Below are positions 44,023 through 53,905 of a DNA stretch of 64,000 bases, one piece after another. How positions within the stretch are numbered: position 1 is the stretch's first letter; each line of letters begins with the position of its first letter. The stretch spans positions 1-64,000 of the forward strand of contig NZ_JAEH01000025.1 of NCBI RefSeq assembly GCF_000518805.1. The letters run 5' to 3'. This stretch comes from Shewanella waksmanii ATCC BAA-643. GTDB lineage: Bacteria; Pseudomonadota; Gammaproteobacteria; Enterobacterales; Shewanellaceae. The notes beneath the pieces are model-generated. The model was not told the origin of the DNA and ran no database searches. It was given only the letters and a program-made list of their open reading frames with translations. The translations under genes and the position numbers were made by a program.

Positions 44023-46131
44023 TTATCGATTGCGAGATGTACGCAAAACTTCTGGCAATACGCGGATACGACGCATCACGTTTGCCAAGTGAATTCGGTC
44101 GGTCACCGAAATTCGTAAATTAATCAAGAACACTCGGCCGTCACGCTCCTCGGTACTGAGGTTGTGAATGTTCGAGCCTTCTGCCGCCACAATCGAGGTG
44201 ATTTTTGCTAACGCACCTTGGTGGTTAACAATTTCTACCCGCAGGTTGGCTTGGAATTCAACGCCTTCAGCGTTATCCCATTGTACTGGAATATATTTAT
44301 CTGGCTCGCCTTGGTAGCCACGAATATTAGCGCAGCTTTCCATGTGCACCACTAAGCCTTTACCTGGACTTACATGGGCAATCACCGCATCACCCGGAAT
44401 AGGGCGACAACAGTTCGCGAATGAAACCAACATACCTTCAGCGCCACGGATTGGCATCATGTTGGATTCTTTATGTTCGTGCTGTTCGACTTCTTGGTCG
44501 CCACGTAAACGCTGAGCGACAACAATGCTCATGGCGTTGCCTAAACCAATATCTGCTAGTAGATCATCTAAGGTGTCATGCTTAGTATCGGCGACAACCT
44601 TCTCGACCTGTTTAGGATCAATATCTTCGATATTATTCTCACCCAGCGCATGGTTGAGTAAACGTTTACCGAGGATAACCGCGTCATCCTCTTTAAGACT
44701 CTTAAGCAGGTGACGAATTTTAGCGCGGGCTTTACCCGTTACCACAAAGTTAAGCCAAGCCGCATTAGGCCTAGCGCCCTTAACGGTAATAATTTCGATG
44801 GTTTGCCCTGAAATCAGCGGCTGACTCAATGGGTAGGCTTGGCGATTAACGCGCGCGCCTACGCAGGTGTTACCCACATCTGTGTGAACTTCATAAGCAA
44901 AGTCGACCGGTGTTGCGCCAACGGGCAATTCTAGAATTCGCCCTTCTGGGGTGAAGACATAAATTTCTTCTGGGAACAGCTCAGTTTTGAAGTTTTCTAC
45001 AAACTCAAAAGAGGTGCTGGCACTTTGCTGCAGCTCTAACAAGCTTTGCATCCACTTGCGCGCACGCACTTGGGTTGTGGTGCCTTGGTCTTGTGAGCTT
45101 GAACCTTTATACAGCCAATGTGCTGCCACCCCTTTATCGGCCATTTGATCCATATCTTCGGTACGGATTTGAATTTCAACCGGTACACCGTGGGGACCAA
45201 ATAGTGATGTGTGCAACGACTGATAACCGTTGGCTTTAGGAATGGCAATATAATCTTTAAAACGGCCTGGGCGAGGTTTATACAAACCGTGCATTGCACC
45301 CATAACGCGATAACAAGTATCGACCGAGTCGACAATTACGCGGAAGGCGTAAATGTCCATCACCTCTTGGAACTGCAACTCTTTGTTGCACATCTTGTTG
45401 TAGATGGAGTAGAGGTTCTTTTCGCGGCCCTTAACGGTGCCGACTAATCCGGTATCTTCTAGGCGGGTATGGATGGCCGCTTCAATGCCTTGGATCAGTT
45501 CTTTACGATTACCCCGTGCGGCTTTGACCACTTCTTTTAATACGCGATAGCGCATGGGGTAGTAGGCTTGAAAGCCTAAATCTTCAAGTTCAGTTTTAAT
45601 GTTGTGAATACCTAAGCGATTGGCAATCGGTGCGTAAATCTCTAAGGTTTCACGGGCAATACGGCGACGTTTATCAGGGCGAAGTGCCCCAAGGGTGCGC
45701 ATATTGTGGGTGCGGTCAGCCAGCTTGATAAGAATGACTCGGATATCTTGGGTCATTGCCATCATCATTTTGCGGAAGTTTTCCGCTTGGGCTTCTTTCT
45801 TGTCTCTGAACTTGAGCTTGTCGAGTTTAGACACGCCTTCAACCAATTCGGCAATCGATTCACTGAATCGTTCGGCCAATTCTTCTTTGGTTACCGGGGT
45901 ATCTTCAATCGTGTCGTGGAGCAGGGCAGCCATCAGCGTCTCATGATCGAGACGCATGTCTGCCAGGATGCGGGCTACCGCAACCGGATGGGTAATATAA
46001 GGCTCGCCACTGGTGCGCATCTGACCTTCATGGGCATCACGCGCCACCTGATAGGCCTGCTTGAGTAATTCTACCTGCTCAGCTTCTAAATAGGCTGACG
46101 CAGACTCCCTGAGACCTTCAAACAGATACAA
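44023..46131 (-). CDS. spoT: Bifunctional (p)ppGpp synthetase/hydrolase SpoT
   Basis: A 702-residue RelA/SpoT protein. The HD hydrolase domain is intact ([37 protein letters not shown]). The synthetase region includes [30 protein letters not shown] domain (about 385-450, [22 protein letters not shown]) and a C-terminal ACT domain ([26 protein letters not shown]) follow. It sets the alarmone level in response to starvation. The gene follows rpoZ with a 14-bp gap. Confidence 0.97.
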   Translation of the reverse strand: MYLFEGLRESASAYLEAEQVELLKQAYQVARDAHEGQMRTSGEPYITHPVAVARILADMRLDHETLMAALLHDTIEDTPVTKEELAERFSESIAELVEGVSKLDKLKFRDKKEAQAENFRKMMMAMTQDIRVILIKLADRTHNMRTLGALRPDKRRRIARETLEIYAPIANRLGIHNIKTELEDLGFQAYYPMRYRVLKEVVKAARGNRKELIQGIEAAIHTRLEDTGLVGTVKGREKNLYSIYNKMCNKELQFQEVMDIYAFRVIVDSVDTCYRVMGAMHGLYKPRPGRFKDYIAIPKANGYQSLHTSLFGPHGVPVEIQIRTEDMDQMADKGVAAHWLYKGSSSQDQGTTTQVRARKWMQSLLELQQSASTSFEFVENFKTELFPEEIYVFTPEGRILELPVGATPVDFAYEVHTDVGNTCVGARVNRQAYPLSQPLISGQTIEIITVKGARPNAAWLNFVVTGKARAKIRHLLKSLKEDDAVILGKRLLNHALGENNIEDIDPKQVEKVVADTKHDTLDDLLADIGLGNAMSIVVAQRLRGDQEVEQHEHKESNMMPIRGAEGMLVSFANCCRPIPGDAVIAHVSPGKGLVVHMESCANIRGYQGEPDKYIPVQWDNAEGVEFQANLRVEIVNHQGALAKITSIVAAEGSNIHNLSTEERDGRVFLINLRISVTDRIHLANVMRRIRVLPEVLRTSRNR

Positions 46132-46145
46132 AGTGGCGGCACTCC

Positions 46146-46427
46146 TTATATAGTGTTGCGGCCTTCAGCGATGGCAGCAACAGCAGCAATTTCAGCTGCT
46201 TCACGTTCGCGGACAGTTTGACGCTCGTCGGCATCAAGGGTGTCAGCAGTCACTAAACCTAGTTCGATTTCGCGAAGTGCGATAACGGTTGGCTTATCGT
46301 TCTCTTCTTCAACCATAGGGTCTTTACCCTGTACAGCGATTTGGCGAGCTCGACGAGCTGCAACCAAAATCATGTCAAAACGGTTGCCGATTTGTTCTAC
46401 GGCGTCTTCTACAGTTACGCGAGCCAT
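46146..46427 (-). CDS. rpoZ: RNA polymerase omega subunit
   Basis: A 93-residue protein with the conserved N-terminal [29 protein letters not shown] and the helix [13 protein letters not shown]. Omega stabilises the beta' subunit and is needed for the ppGpp response. It sits between gmk and spoT, the standard gammaproteobacterial order. Confidence 0.97.
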   Translation of the reverse strand: MARVTVEDAVEQIGNRFDMILVAARRARQIAVQGKDPMVEEENDKPTVIALREIELGLVTADTLDADERQTVREREAAEIAAVAAIAEGRNTI

Positions 46428-46486
46428 CAGATGGAACTCCAGTATTTATGGGTGAAAAAATGACGCAAAATTGTACACTATGACAG

Positions 46487-47110
46487 TTAGTCTGCCAACA
46501 GATCTTTAAGCATATCATTTTGAGCCTGAATTTGGCTAGCACCAGTAAGCCGTTGGCTGCGAATAATCGCCTTTAAATCTACCTGTGCTTGTTCAAAATC
46601 GTCATTAACGATGATGAAATCGTACTCGTTGTAATGGGATATTTCTGAAGTTGCTTGCGCCATGCGGCCAGCAATGACTTCAGCAGAGTCCTGCCCACGG
46701 CCGGTTAAGCGGCGCTCTAGCTCCGCTTTTGAGGGCGGTAAAATAAATACCCCAATGGCTTCTGGCATCATCTGTTTAACTTGCTGTGCGCCTTGCCAAT
46801 CAATGTCGAGGAAAATATCGACACCTTCAGCCAGTTTAGCTTCAATCACTTGGCGTGAGGTGCCGTAATAGTTGCCAAACACTTCGGCCCATTCAAAAAA
46901 GGCACCTTGCTCAATTAGCGCTTTAAACTCATCAACCGACACAAAATGATAATGCTCGCCATTGTTTTCACCATTACGTGGCTGGCGTGTGGTGTGTGAT
47001 ACCGACACCTGCATATCAGCGGGCTTATCTTTTAAGATTGCAGAAAGGAGCGACGATTTGCCGGCGCCACTTGGCGCTGAAATGATAAAAAGGTTGCCAC
47101 GAGCGGTCAT
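46487..47110 (-). CDS. gmk: Guanylate kinase
   Basis: A 207-residue P-loop kinase with [12 protein letters not shown] (residues 10-21), the GMP-binding segments [22 protein letters not shown] and [15 protein letters not shown], and [11 protein letters not shown]. It phosphorylates GMP to GDP. First gene of the gmk-rpoZ-spoT group. Confidence 0.97.
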   Translation of the reverse strand: MTARGNLFIISAPSGAGKSSLLSAILKDKPADMQVSVSHTTRQPRNGENNGEHYHFVSVDEFKALIEQGAFFEWAEVFGNYYGTSRQVIEAKLAEGVDIFLDIDWQGAQQVKQMMPEAIGVFILPPSKAELERRLTGRGQDSAEVIAGRMAQATSEISHYNEYDFIIVNDDFEQAQVDLKAIIRSQRLTGASQIQAQNDMLKDLLAD

Positions 47111-47411
47111 GGTGCGGAGTCCAAAGCTAGAAATTGATAATAGCGGCCCATTATACCTCTTGGCTGATCTATTGAGCTAGTGTTAGGGCAAAAATTTATC
47201 AATTGCTTGTTAGTCGAGCTTACGCTTTACATTGTTATCTATCAATTTGCATGATAATTCACCGGATTAAGCGTGGTGACTAGGGCGCGTTAGCAGTATA
47301 TGGTATAAAAACAGCCAAGATGGGGCTTATTATCTGCTAGTGCATTAATCTTCAGCTCAGCTCCATCAGGTTTAATCGACTTTTCCATGCATGTTTTAGG
47401 TGATCGCTGTT
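47111..47411. other. Divergent intergenic region between gmk and a membrane-protein gene
   Basis: No open frame or repeat that I would support. It must hold promoters for both directions; a possible forward -35/-10 pair (TTGTTA ... TAATTC) lies around 47236-47266 but is weak. Confidence 0.3.
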
Positions 47412-48497
47412 ATGCATTTTAAATCGCTGCTTTGTTTGACCGGTACTGATAGCCAATTTCGCTTTATGGCGATTAATGCTTTGGCTTATGTGGTGCTATT
47501 AATTACCACTAGCTTTATTGGCGCCCATATTGGCACCCTGGTTGTAGCGTTACCGGTTATTGCGCTGGTTGTTTTGAGCGCTAAACGCCGCGTTAAGCAT
47601 GTGGCTCACCCTGCTTGGTTTATCTTATTGCCGGCATTGCCATTGCTACTGTTTTGGAGTGCGCTGGCATTTGATGCCAGTATGGGGTTTGTCGTGGTCA
47701 GCGCCCTGTTAGGTGTGGCGGTGTCGCTGTTAACCCAAGTGGTGTTACCTGCCACCAAATCTGTGAAATTTGACCAGTTTGGTTACGCTGGCCCTCATAA
47801 TCATTCAACGCCATCGGGAAGCAGCACTGAGCGTCGCCGAGTAGAACCCACACTAGATGGTGAGGTAACAGAGGTTACTGAGGTTAATTTTGAGGCGAGT
47901 GAGGCAAACGCTGACTCATTGGATAGCCTTAAAGAGGCCGAAGCGGCGCAAATCAATTGGCAAGCACTTGCAGGACGTTGGTCAGCGCTGTCAGCTGTGA
48001 AACAGAAAATGCTGATGATTAGCAGCGCTGCGCTTGTGGTGCTAGTGGTTGTATTGAGCCTTTTAAAACCTAGCGAGCAGGTTGAAACTTTGGCATCGGA
48101 GCCCGTTGAGCCGCAATCTATAGAACCTGTAGCATTTCAGGCTGATGCTAAAGCAGATATGCCCGATGGATTTAGTGTGATTTTGTTCGATGGCGCAGTG
48201 CTGCTTGAATGGCTGGGCGAGCGCGGTGCGCCGCAACAGTTATGGTCATTGGCAACGGCTAAAGGCGACAGAACTTGCCAAGCCATGGAGTTTAATAATG
48301 GTGCCAGCTATCGGCCGATTAATGTAGAACTGCTGCCAAGTAGCGCCACTCAGGCGCGGTTTTCACCGTTGGATACTCAGGCCATCATTACCGATATTGC
48401 CATGCGCGGAAATTTAAAGCTGTGTGGCTATCAGTTTAGCCTTAAAGGCAGCCAAGCAGCACTGGCTAAAAGTGCAGGCTTTATCGACTACTTATAA
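47412..48497 (+). CDS. Hypothetical membrane protein (361 aa)
   Basis: The N-terminal ~125 residues hold four hydrophobic spans. A hydrophilic, acidic stretch (about 130-200, ending in EAEAAQINWQALAGRWSAL) and one more span (about 206-222, MLMISSAALVVLVVVLSLL) follow, then a ~135-residue periplasmic domain with two Cys (RTCQAMEF, LKLCGYQF) that could pair. I recognise no family. The ATG at 47412 has AGGTGAT upstream; a GTG four codons earlier is less likely. Confidence 0.75.
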   Translation: MHFKSLLCLTGTDSQFRFMAINALAYVVLLITTSFIGAHIGTLVVALPVIALVVLSAKRRVKHVAHPAWFILLPALPLLLFWSALAFDASMGFVVVSALLGVAVSLLTQVVLPATKSVKFDQFGYAGPHNHSTPSGSSTERRRVEPTLDGEVTEVTEVNFEASEANADSLDSLKEAEAAQINWQALAGRWSALSAVKQKMLMISSAALVVLVVVLSLLKPSEQVETLASEPVEPQSIEPVAFQADAKADMPDGFSVILFDGAVLLEWLGERGAPQQLWSLATAKGDRTCQAMEFNNGASYRPINVELLPSSATQARFSPLDTQAIITDIAMRGNLKLCGYQFSLKGSQAALAKSAGFIDYL

Positions 48498-48684
48498 GTC
48501 GCGCTAGCATTTATGCTGTTAAGTTATTAGACTGCTGGGCTTGCTTGTTAGCACTGTAATGGCGTAGCAGTATGCCGTTGTAAGCTAAACCGTGAGGTGA
48601 CTAGCGCTGCATAAACCTTGGTTGAAGCGCCTAAGTACAGCAAGTTAATGATTAATCGAAAATAAGTTAATGGCGCAAGATTAA

Positions 48685-49608
48685 ATGTCTCAACACTTTA
48701 TGCCTAAATGCGGTGGCTTAACCTTAGTGATTATGGCCGCAGGCATGGGCAGTCGCTTTGGTGGCGACAAGCAGCTTGCTCAACTTGGCCCCAATGGTGA
48801 AACCTTATTGGCTTTATCGGTACGCGAAGCCATAGCAGCCGGTTTTAGCAAAGTGGTGTTAATTATCCGTCCTGAGCTGGAACAAGAACTCAAATCCAGT
48901 TTAGCGCCGATGTTTGCTGGGCAAATAGCAATTGCATTTTGCTATCAAGCGATGGATGACTTGCCCGATGGCTGGCAACAGTTTATTGCAAATACCGAGC
49001 ACAGAACTAAGCCTTGGGGCACTGCCCATGCGCTGTGGTGTGCTCGTCACCATGTATCTGGGCCAATGGCGGTGATTAACGCGGATGATTATTACGGCCA
49101 AGATGCATTTAAGCTATTAGCCGCAGGATTTAAATCTGCACCGGAACAGTGGCAAATGGTGGCGTATCGTTTGCGTAATACCTTGTCTGAACACGGCGGC
49201 GTTAATCGCGGGATTTGCCAGGTTGAAAATGGCGAGCTGCGTTCTGTGCAAGAATGGTTGAACATTCGCCCGACTTTGACGTCTGATACATGTAGCGGCG
49301 AGTTTGCAGGTCAAGTAATGCAACTGTCAGCCGATGCGCTGGTATCTATGACCTGTTGGGGCTTTACCTGCAGTATTTTTTCGGTGCTAGAGCAGCAGTT
49401 GCTGGCTTTTGTTAGCGCCAATGCCAATAGTGCCACTGCCGAATGTTATTTACCTTCTGTGGTGCAAAGCGCCATGGACGGAGCAAAAGAAACACGTGAT
49501 GTGTTTAAAATAGGGGTTAGCACAGCAACCCAAACATGGTTGGGTGTGACCTATCCTCAGGATGTGGCTGAGGTAAAACAAAAATTAATGGAGTTGTTGG
49601 GTGATTGA
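48685..49608 (+). CDS. Sugar-1-phosphate nucleotidyltransferase-like protein
   Basis: The 307-residue protein starts with the nucleotidyltransferase signature MAAGMGSRFGGDKQLAQLGPNGETLL (the G-x-G-x-R and Lys motifs) and has a metal-binding Asp pair in AVINADDYYGQDAF near residue 132. It belongs to the NTP_transferase family, whose members join NTP and sugar-1-phosphate. The next gene, an anomeric-kinase-like phosphotransferase, overlaps it by 8 bp, so the two probably act in sequence on one sugar; which sugar cannot be read. Confidence 0.82.
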   Translation: MSQHFMPKCGGLTLVIMAAGMGSRFGGDKQLAQLGPNGETLLALSVREAIAAGFSKVVLIIRPELEQELKSSLAPMFAGQIAIAFCYQAMDDLPDGWQQFIANTEHRTKPWGTAHALWCARHHVSGPMAVINADDYYGQDAFKLLAAGFKSAPEQWQMVAYRLRNTLSEHGGVNRGICQVENGELRSVQEWLNIRPTLTSDTCSGEFAGQVMQLSADALVSMTCWGFTCSIFSVLEQQLLAFVSANANSATAECYLPSVVQSAMDGAKETRDVFKIGVSTATQTWLGVTYPQDVAEVKQKLMELLGD

Positions 49609-50665
49609 TTTTATAAAGCAGCATGTACTGCCGAATTTTGGCATTGAAGTTGAGGCCAAAGTGTCACCGCTAGGAAATGGACATATCAACGATACCTTTC
49701 TTGTACGCGGCCAGCATGGTGAAATGGTGCTGCAGCGTATCAATACCGAGGTCTTTAAAACGCCATTTTTCTTGGTCAACAACGCGCAAAAAATTGCTCA
49801 ACACTTACGCGATAAACGCCAGCAAGCTGAGTACCAACTTAAAGTCGTGTCGCCGCTCACGACTCAAGCTAATGAACTCGCCATAGATTTAGGCGACAAG
49901 GGTTTTTGGCGAGCGATCAATTACCTACCCAACAGTCACAGTATTGATGTGGTAGGCGACGAGCAACAGGCCCAAGCCGCAGCCAAAGCTTTTGGCCACT
50001 TTTCGCAAGCATTGAGTGATTTTGATGCTGAGCAAATTGAAGATGTGATCCCACAGTTTCATCACTTACCTGGGCGTATAAAGCAGCTTGAACAGGCGGT
50101 GGCAACCAATAGCAAACAGCGCTTAGCTGGGTGCCAAGCTTGGGTTGATTTTGCCCTGACTCAACAAAGTTTATTGCAAGAACTGGCGGATATTGAGCCA
50201 CAGCTACCTAAACGTATTTGCCACAATGACACTAAAATCAACAACATGTTGTTTGATAAGCGTGACATGTCGAGTCTAGCAATTATTGACTTAGATACCT
50301 GCATGAAAGGGCATTTGATGTATGACTTTGGCGACATGGTACGTACCTTTTGCTCGCCAGAAGAGGAAGACTCAACCAACCTCAGTAATGTGCAGGTGCG
50401 CGAAACCATTTTTGCTGCGATATGCCAAGGGTATTTGAGCGAATTAAGCAGCATTCTTACCAAGGCTGAACGTCAAAGCTTATGGCTGGGGGCTAAAATT
50501 ATTTGCTTGATGATTGGCGTGCGCTTTTTAACTGATCATCTTAATGGCGATGTGTATTTTAATATTCATCATGAAAACCATAATTTAGAGCGCGCTGCCA
50601 ATCAGTTTACCCTGTACAAAAGCCTGCTTGAAAACCAAGCGGCACTGCAACAACACTTAAGCTAG
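49601..50665 (+). CDS. Anomeric sugar kinase-like phosphotransferase (APH/NahK-like)
   Basis: A 354-residue kinase of the aminoglycoside-phosphotransferase fold. The catalytic loop is RICHNDTKINNMLFD (Asp about 209) and the metal-binding motif AIIDLDTCMKGHLMYDFGDMVRTF (Asp about 230). N-terminal SPLGNGHINDTFLV supplies the glycine-rich loop, a pattern shared with N-acetylhexosamine 1-kinases. Paired with the nucleotidyltransferase gene, it would phosphorylate C1 of a free sugar. The GTG start at 49601 lies in the end of the upstream gene with GGAG about 7 nt before it. Confidence 0.8.
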   Translation: MIDFIKQHVLPNFGIEVEAKVSPLGNGHINDTFLVRGQHGEMVLQRINTEVFKTPFFLVNNAQKIAQHLRDKRQQAEYQLKVVSPLTTQANELAIDLGDKGFWRAINYLPNSHSIDVVGDEQQAQAAAKAFGHFSQALSDFDAEQIEDVIPQFHHLPGRIKQLEQAVATNSKQRLAGCQAWVDFALTQQSLLQELADIEPQLPKRICHNDTKINNMLFDKRDMSSLAIIDLDTCMKGHLMYDFGDMVRTFCSPEEEDSTNLSNVQVRETIFAAICQGYLSELSSILTKAERQSLWLGAKIICLMIGVRFLTDHLNGDVYFNIHHENHNLERAANQFTLYKSLLENQAALQQHLS

Positions 50666-50770
50666 TCGAGCACACGCGTAACGTAACCGGCACTACAGTG
50701 ATTAACGCACTGAGGTGCCAGTCACTCAGCACTATTTGCTGAGTTAATCGTTCCTACCGGAGTCGCAGCC

Positions 50771-52307
50771 ATGTTGGCCAATCTTTTAATGCTTACACCG
50801 CTGTTATTAACCTTAGTGTTGGCTTTGGTATTACGCCGAACGTTAGTGGCCTTAGGCGTGGGTATTGTTTCTGGCGCCCTTATCTTAAGCAGTTTTAATC
50901 CACTCGAAAGCATTCACTATTTATCGAGCACGGCTTGGCAGCAATTTTATGCCAACGGCCAACGGCCAATGGCAAGCGTGGCATTTAAATGTGCTGGCGG
51001 CGATGGTGCTGTTAGGGGTAATGACGCAATTGCTGGCCCGAGGCGGCGCAGTTAAATCTTTTGCTGACTGGTTGTATCATCGCATTCAAAGTGGCCGCCA
51101 AGCACGCATTGGCGTAGTGCTGCTGGGTTGGGTGGTATTTATTGATGGTATTTTTAGTTGCTTAGCGGTGGGCCATGTATGCCAGCCATTGAGCCAGCGT
51201 TATCAAATGAGCAAAGAGCAAATTGCCTACCTGGTGGACTCTAACGCCTCGCCGTTATGTTCGTTACTGCCTTTTTCAAGCTGGGGGCCGTATGTGATGG
51301 CGATTTTGGCCGGCATTACCCTGCTGCCGTTATCACCGCTTGAGTCCTTTATTGCCATTGCTCAGCTTAACTTCTATGCCATTACGGTGATTGTGTTGTC
51401 ATTGCTGATAGCGTGGTTTGGTATTGGTTTTACTTACCCTAAATCGGCGAATGCAGAAACCTCGCAATCAGCTATAGAGGATGCAAATCATGCTGATGCG
51501 TCTACAGAAGTGGCCGCAGGCAGTCCGTGGTTATTGGGTGTGCCCATGGCGAGTTTGTTGTTAGCATCCATTGGTTTCACCTTGTGGTCGGGCGCGGCTA
51601 ATGCCACATCAAACGAGCTTGCAGCATGGCTTACTGCGGCAGATATTGGTGCCGCCATGCGTGATGCCTGTTTGCTAGCCACAGGTATTGCAGTGGTGAT
51701 GTTAAAGTTTGCCGGGCGAAGCTTAACCCACCTGCTAAGCGATACCGTGGCAGGCATTAAAGTGATTAGCTTTGCTATCGCTATTTTACTGTTTACCTGG
51801 ATGATTGGTGCTGTTATCGCCGATTTAGGTGTGGCTAAGCTGCTGGCCAGTTGGGCCGAGCAATTTATATCGAGCCACATTTTGGTTGCGGGCTGTTTTG
51901 TACTGTGCGCGGTGATGGCGTTTACCACAGGCTCTAGCTGGGGCACCTTTGCCATTATGATCCCCATTGGTGCTGAAATTGCCCAGGCGGTAGATCAAAC
52001 TCTAATGTTGCCAGTACTCAGTGCGGTAATGGCTGGGTCAGTATTTGGTGACCATTGCTCACCCATATCAGATACCAGTGTGATCAGTGCCACCAGTTCG
52101 GGCTGTGCGCCCCATGCCCATGTAGTGACTCAGCTGCCGTTTGCCATGATTGCCGCGCTGAGTGCGATAGTGGGCTTTCAGGCAATCAACTTAGGTTTAG
52201 CGCCACTATGGAGTTGGATAATGGTGTTATCGGTCGCAGCGGCGCTGTTATATGGCTATCAACAATTAACGACAAGCCGAGCAGCTCGCTTAGCCAGCGC
52301 AGCCTAA
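50771..52307 (+). pseudogene. NhaC-family Na+/H+ antiporter-like gene, frameshifted by a 7-bp duplication
   Basis: Two overlapping frames together give one antiporter. The first (50771 to about 50965, MLANLLMLTPLLLTLVLALVLRR) carries the start with GGAG 8 nt upstream; the second (from about 50965 to 52307) carries HLNVLAAMVLLGVMTQLLARGGA, DSNASPLCSLLPFSSWGPY and FGDHCSPISDTSVISATSSG, typical of NhaC proteins. The break falls at a direct duplication of GCCAACG (50951-50957 and 50958-50964). Removing one copy restores a single frame of 509 codons reading YANGQWQAWHLN. As it stands, the first frame ends at 51055 after 94 residues. It could be a recent inactivation, a slippage-prone site or an assembly error. 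Confidence 0.85.
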
Positions 52308-52342
52308 TTGGCTTAGGTTTGTGTGGTTGGCCTGCTATGCAG

Positions 52343-52394
52343 GCCAACTATATGGGCTAACTTTACGGGGTAACTATACGGACTAACTATACGA
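52343..52394. repeat. 13-bp tandem repeat, four copies
   Basis: Units of the form GCTAACTATACGG start at 52343, 52356, 52369 and 52382, each with one to three changes. They lie between the antiporter pseudogene and the DUF1223 gene, just after a small palindrome GGCCTGC/GCAGGCC. Confidence 0.75.
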
Positions 52395-52458
52395 GTTAGA
52401 CTGAAAGATCTACGCGTCGTGTTAGGTCTATATTACAAAGCCTAGCAAGAGTGCGATT

Positions 52459-53421
52459 ATGTTTGCCCCAATCCTCCAAACGTGTAGTTTGTCATCTCGT
52501 CAAAACTGGCGGCAGTTTAGTGTAAGCAGCGCGCGAGCGTATTTATTGGTGCTGCTTTGCAGTGGCTTTTTGATGTCCCAGCCATTGCGAGCAGCCTCGC
52601 TAGGCGAATTTAATCAACAAAGCAGTGTTTATCGACCTTATTTTGTTGAGCTTTATACCTCACAAGGTTGCAGCAGTTGTCCACCTGCAGAGCAATGGCT
52701 ATCAAGCTTTCGTGACCATCCCCAGTTGTGGAAAACCCTATTTCCGTTGGCGTTTCACGTAAGCTACTGGAACTGCATCGGCTGGAAAGACCCCTACAGC
52801 AAACGCGCGTTTAGCCAGCGCCAATATGATCATCTTAACGCCAAAAACACCGGCCAAGTCTACACCCCACAGTTTGTGATTAACGGCAAAGAATGGCGCG
52901 GCTGGTTCGACCGTGAACTCGGTGATGTATTTAACCAGCCACCAGAAAAAGTTGGCGTACTGTCAGTCAGCATTAAAGCCAAATCCGCACAGGATAAAGC
53001 CGAAAATACAGCCACAGCCACAGCTACAGATACTGCCACAGGCACCGCAGGCACGGCCTTACATCTACAAGCCAGTTTTGAACGCTACAGCGACAATCAA
53101 AGTAGCAAGACCGCAAACCAAAGCAGCAACCAACAAGCAAGCACGGTTATCAACGACGAAAGCCCCATAGAACTGCATCTTGCTTTGGTCGGCACCGGCT
53201 TTACCACTAACGTCACCCGCGGTGAAAACCGCAACAAAGTACTAAAGCATGACTTTACTGTGCTGCAGCATCAAGTGTTTACGCCACATACCACTAACCC
53301 CAGCCATTTTAGCGGGGAAGTGACCATCGACAACAAGCACTCAGGCAAAGCAGAGAAACTCGTGTGGGTAGCATGGATAGTGCAAAACCACAGGCCGATA
53401 CAGGCGGTAGGTGGGCTGTAA
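52459..53421 (+). CDS. DUF1223 family thioredoxin-fold exported protein
   Basis: After a long N-terminal segment with a signal-like stretch (YLLVLLCSGFLMSQPLRAA) the DUF1223 domain begins with FVELYTSQGCSSCPPAEQWL; the CxxC at about residue 71 resembles a thioredoxin active site. FHVSYWNCIGWKDPYSKRAFSQRQYDH and YTPQFVINGKEWRGWF are further family motifs. An insert at about residues 178-230 is low-complexity (Thr/Ala, then Ser/Asn/Gln), encoded by an ACAGCC microrepeat at about 53008. Function of the family is unknown. Confidence 0.85.
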   Translation: MFAPILQTCSLSSRQNWRQFSVSSARAYLLVLLCSGFLMSQPLRAASLGEFNQQSSVYRPYFVELYTSQGCSSCPPAEQWLSSFRDHPQLWKTLFPLAFHVSYWNCIGWKDPYSKRAFSQRQYDHLNAKNTGQVYTPQFVINGKEWRGWFDRELGDVFNQPPEKVGVLSVSIKAKSAQDKAENTATATATDTATGTAGTALHLQASFERYSDNQSSKTANQSSNQQASTVINDESPIELHLALVGTGFTTNVTRGENRNKVLKHDFTVLQHQVFTPHTTNPSHFSGEVTIDNKHSGKAEKLVWVAWIVQNHRPIQAVGGL

Positions 53422-53437
53422 ACTAGGCTGTATGTGC

Positions 53438-53623
53438 TTATGAATTGTCTGAGCAGAGCCGTGTCACAGCCATGAGGATTGAAGGCAGCAACACGATAGT
53501 AGTGTATAGTCCAATAAGAAAACCAGCACTCGCTCCATAATTTATTAGTAAAATACATAAGACCAAAGCGACAACATTCAATGTGAGTGTGTAACCGATA
53601 AATGCTGGGTTGAGCTTTTTCAT
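53438..53623 (-). CDS. Small hydrophobic membrane protein (61 aa)
   Basis: Two hydrophobic spans (about residues 8-29 and 33-54) follow a short basic N-terminus MKKLNP. AAGGA lies 9 nt upstream of the ATG. It is convergent with the DUF1223 gene and at the left border of the AT-rich island. No family recognised. Confidence 0.55.
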   Translation of the reverse strand: MKKLNPAFIGYTLTLNVVALVLCILLINYGASAGFLIGLYTTIVLLPSILMAVTRLCSDNS

Positions 53624-53735
53624 GTGTCAAAATCCTTGTCGATACATTGTTATCTTTTTACCAGTGTTTATCATAGTTTATGGTGTAATGACTTAATACA
53701 AGTTTTCAAAAATAGTATTATAGTCGCTTCTCAAT

Positions 53736-53806
53736 AGTTGCTTAGTTGCTTAGTTGCTTAGTTGCTTAGTTGCTTAGTTGCTTAGTTGCTTAGTTGCTTA
53801 GTTGCT
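53736..53806. repeat. 8-bp tandem repeat AGTTGCTT, nearly nine copies
   Basis: Eight perfect copies from 53736 to 53799 and a ninth cut at seven bases (to 53806). It is at the left edge of the island, 100 bp from the end of the methyltransferase gene and outside any coding frame I support. Perfect short repeats of this length are prone to slippage. Confidence 0.95.
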
Positions 53807-53905
53807 AAGTTCTTTTGGTTGTATTTTTTCTTAGAAAACATGCGCTAAGCAGTGATTGTGCGGCGAGGGGGCTTAAGGTATGTCATCATTTTCAAGCCCC
53901 TTAAC

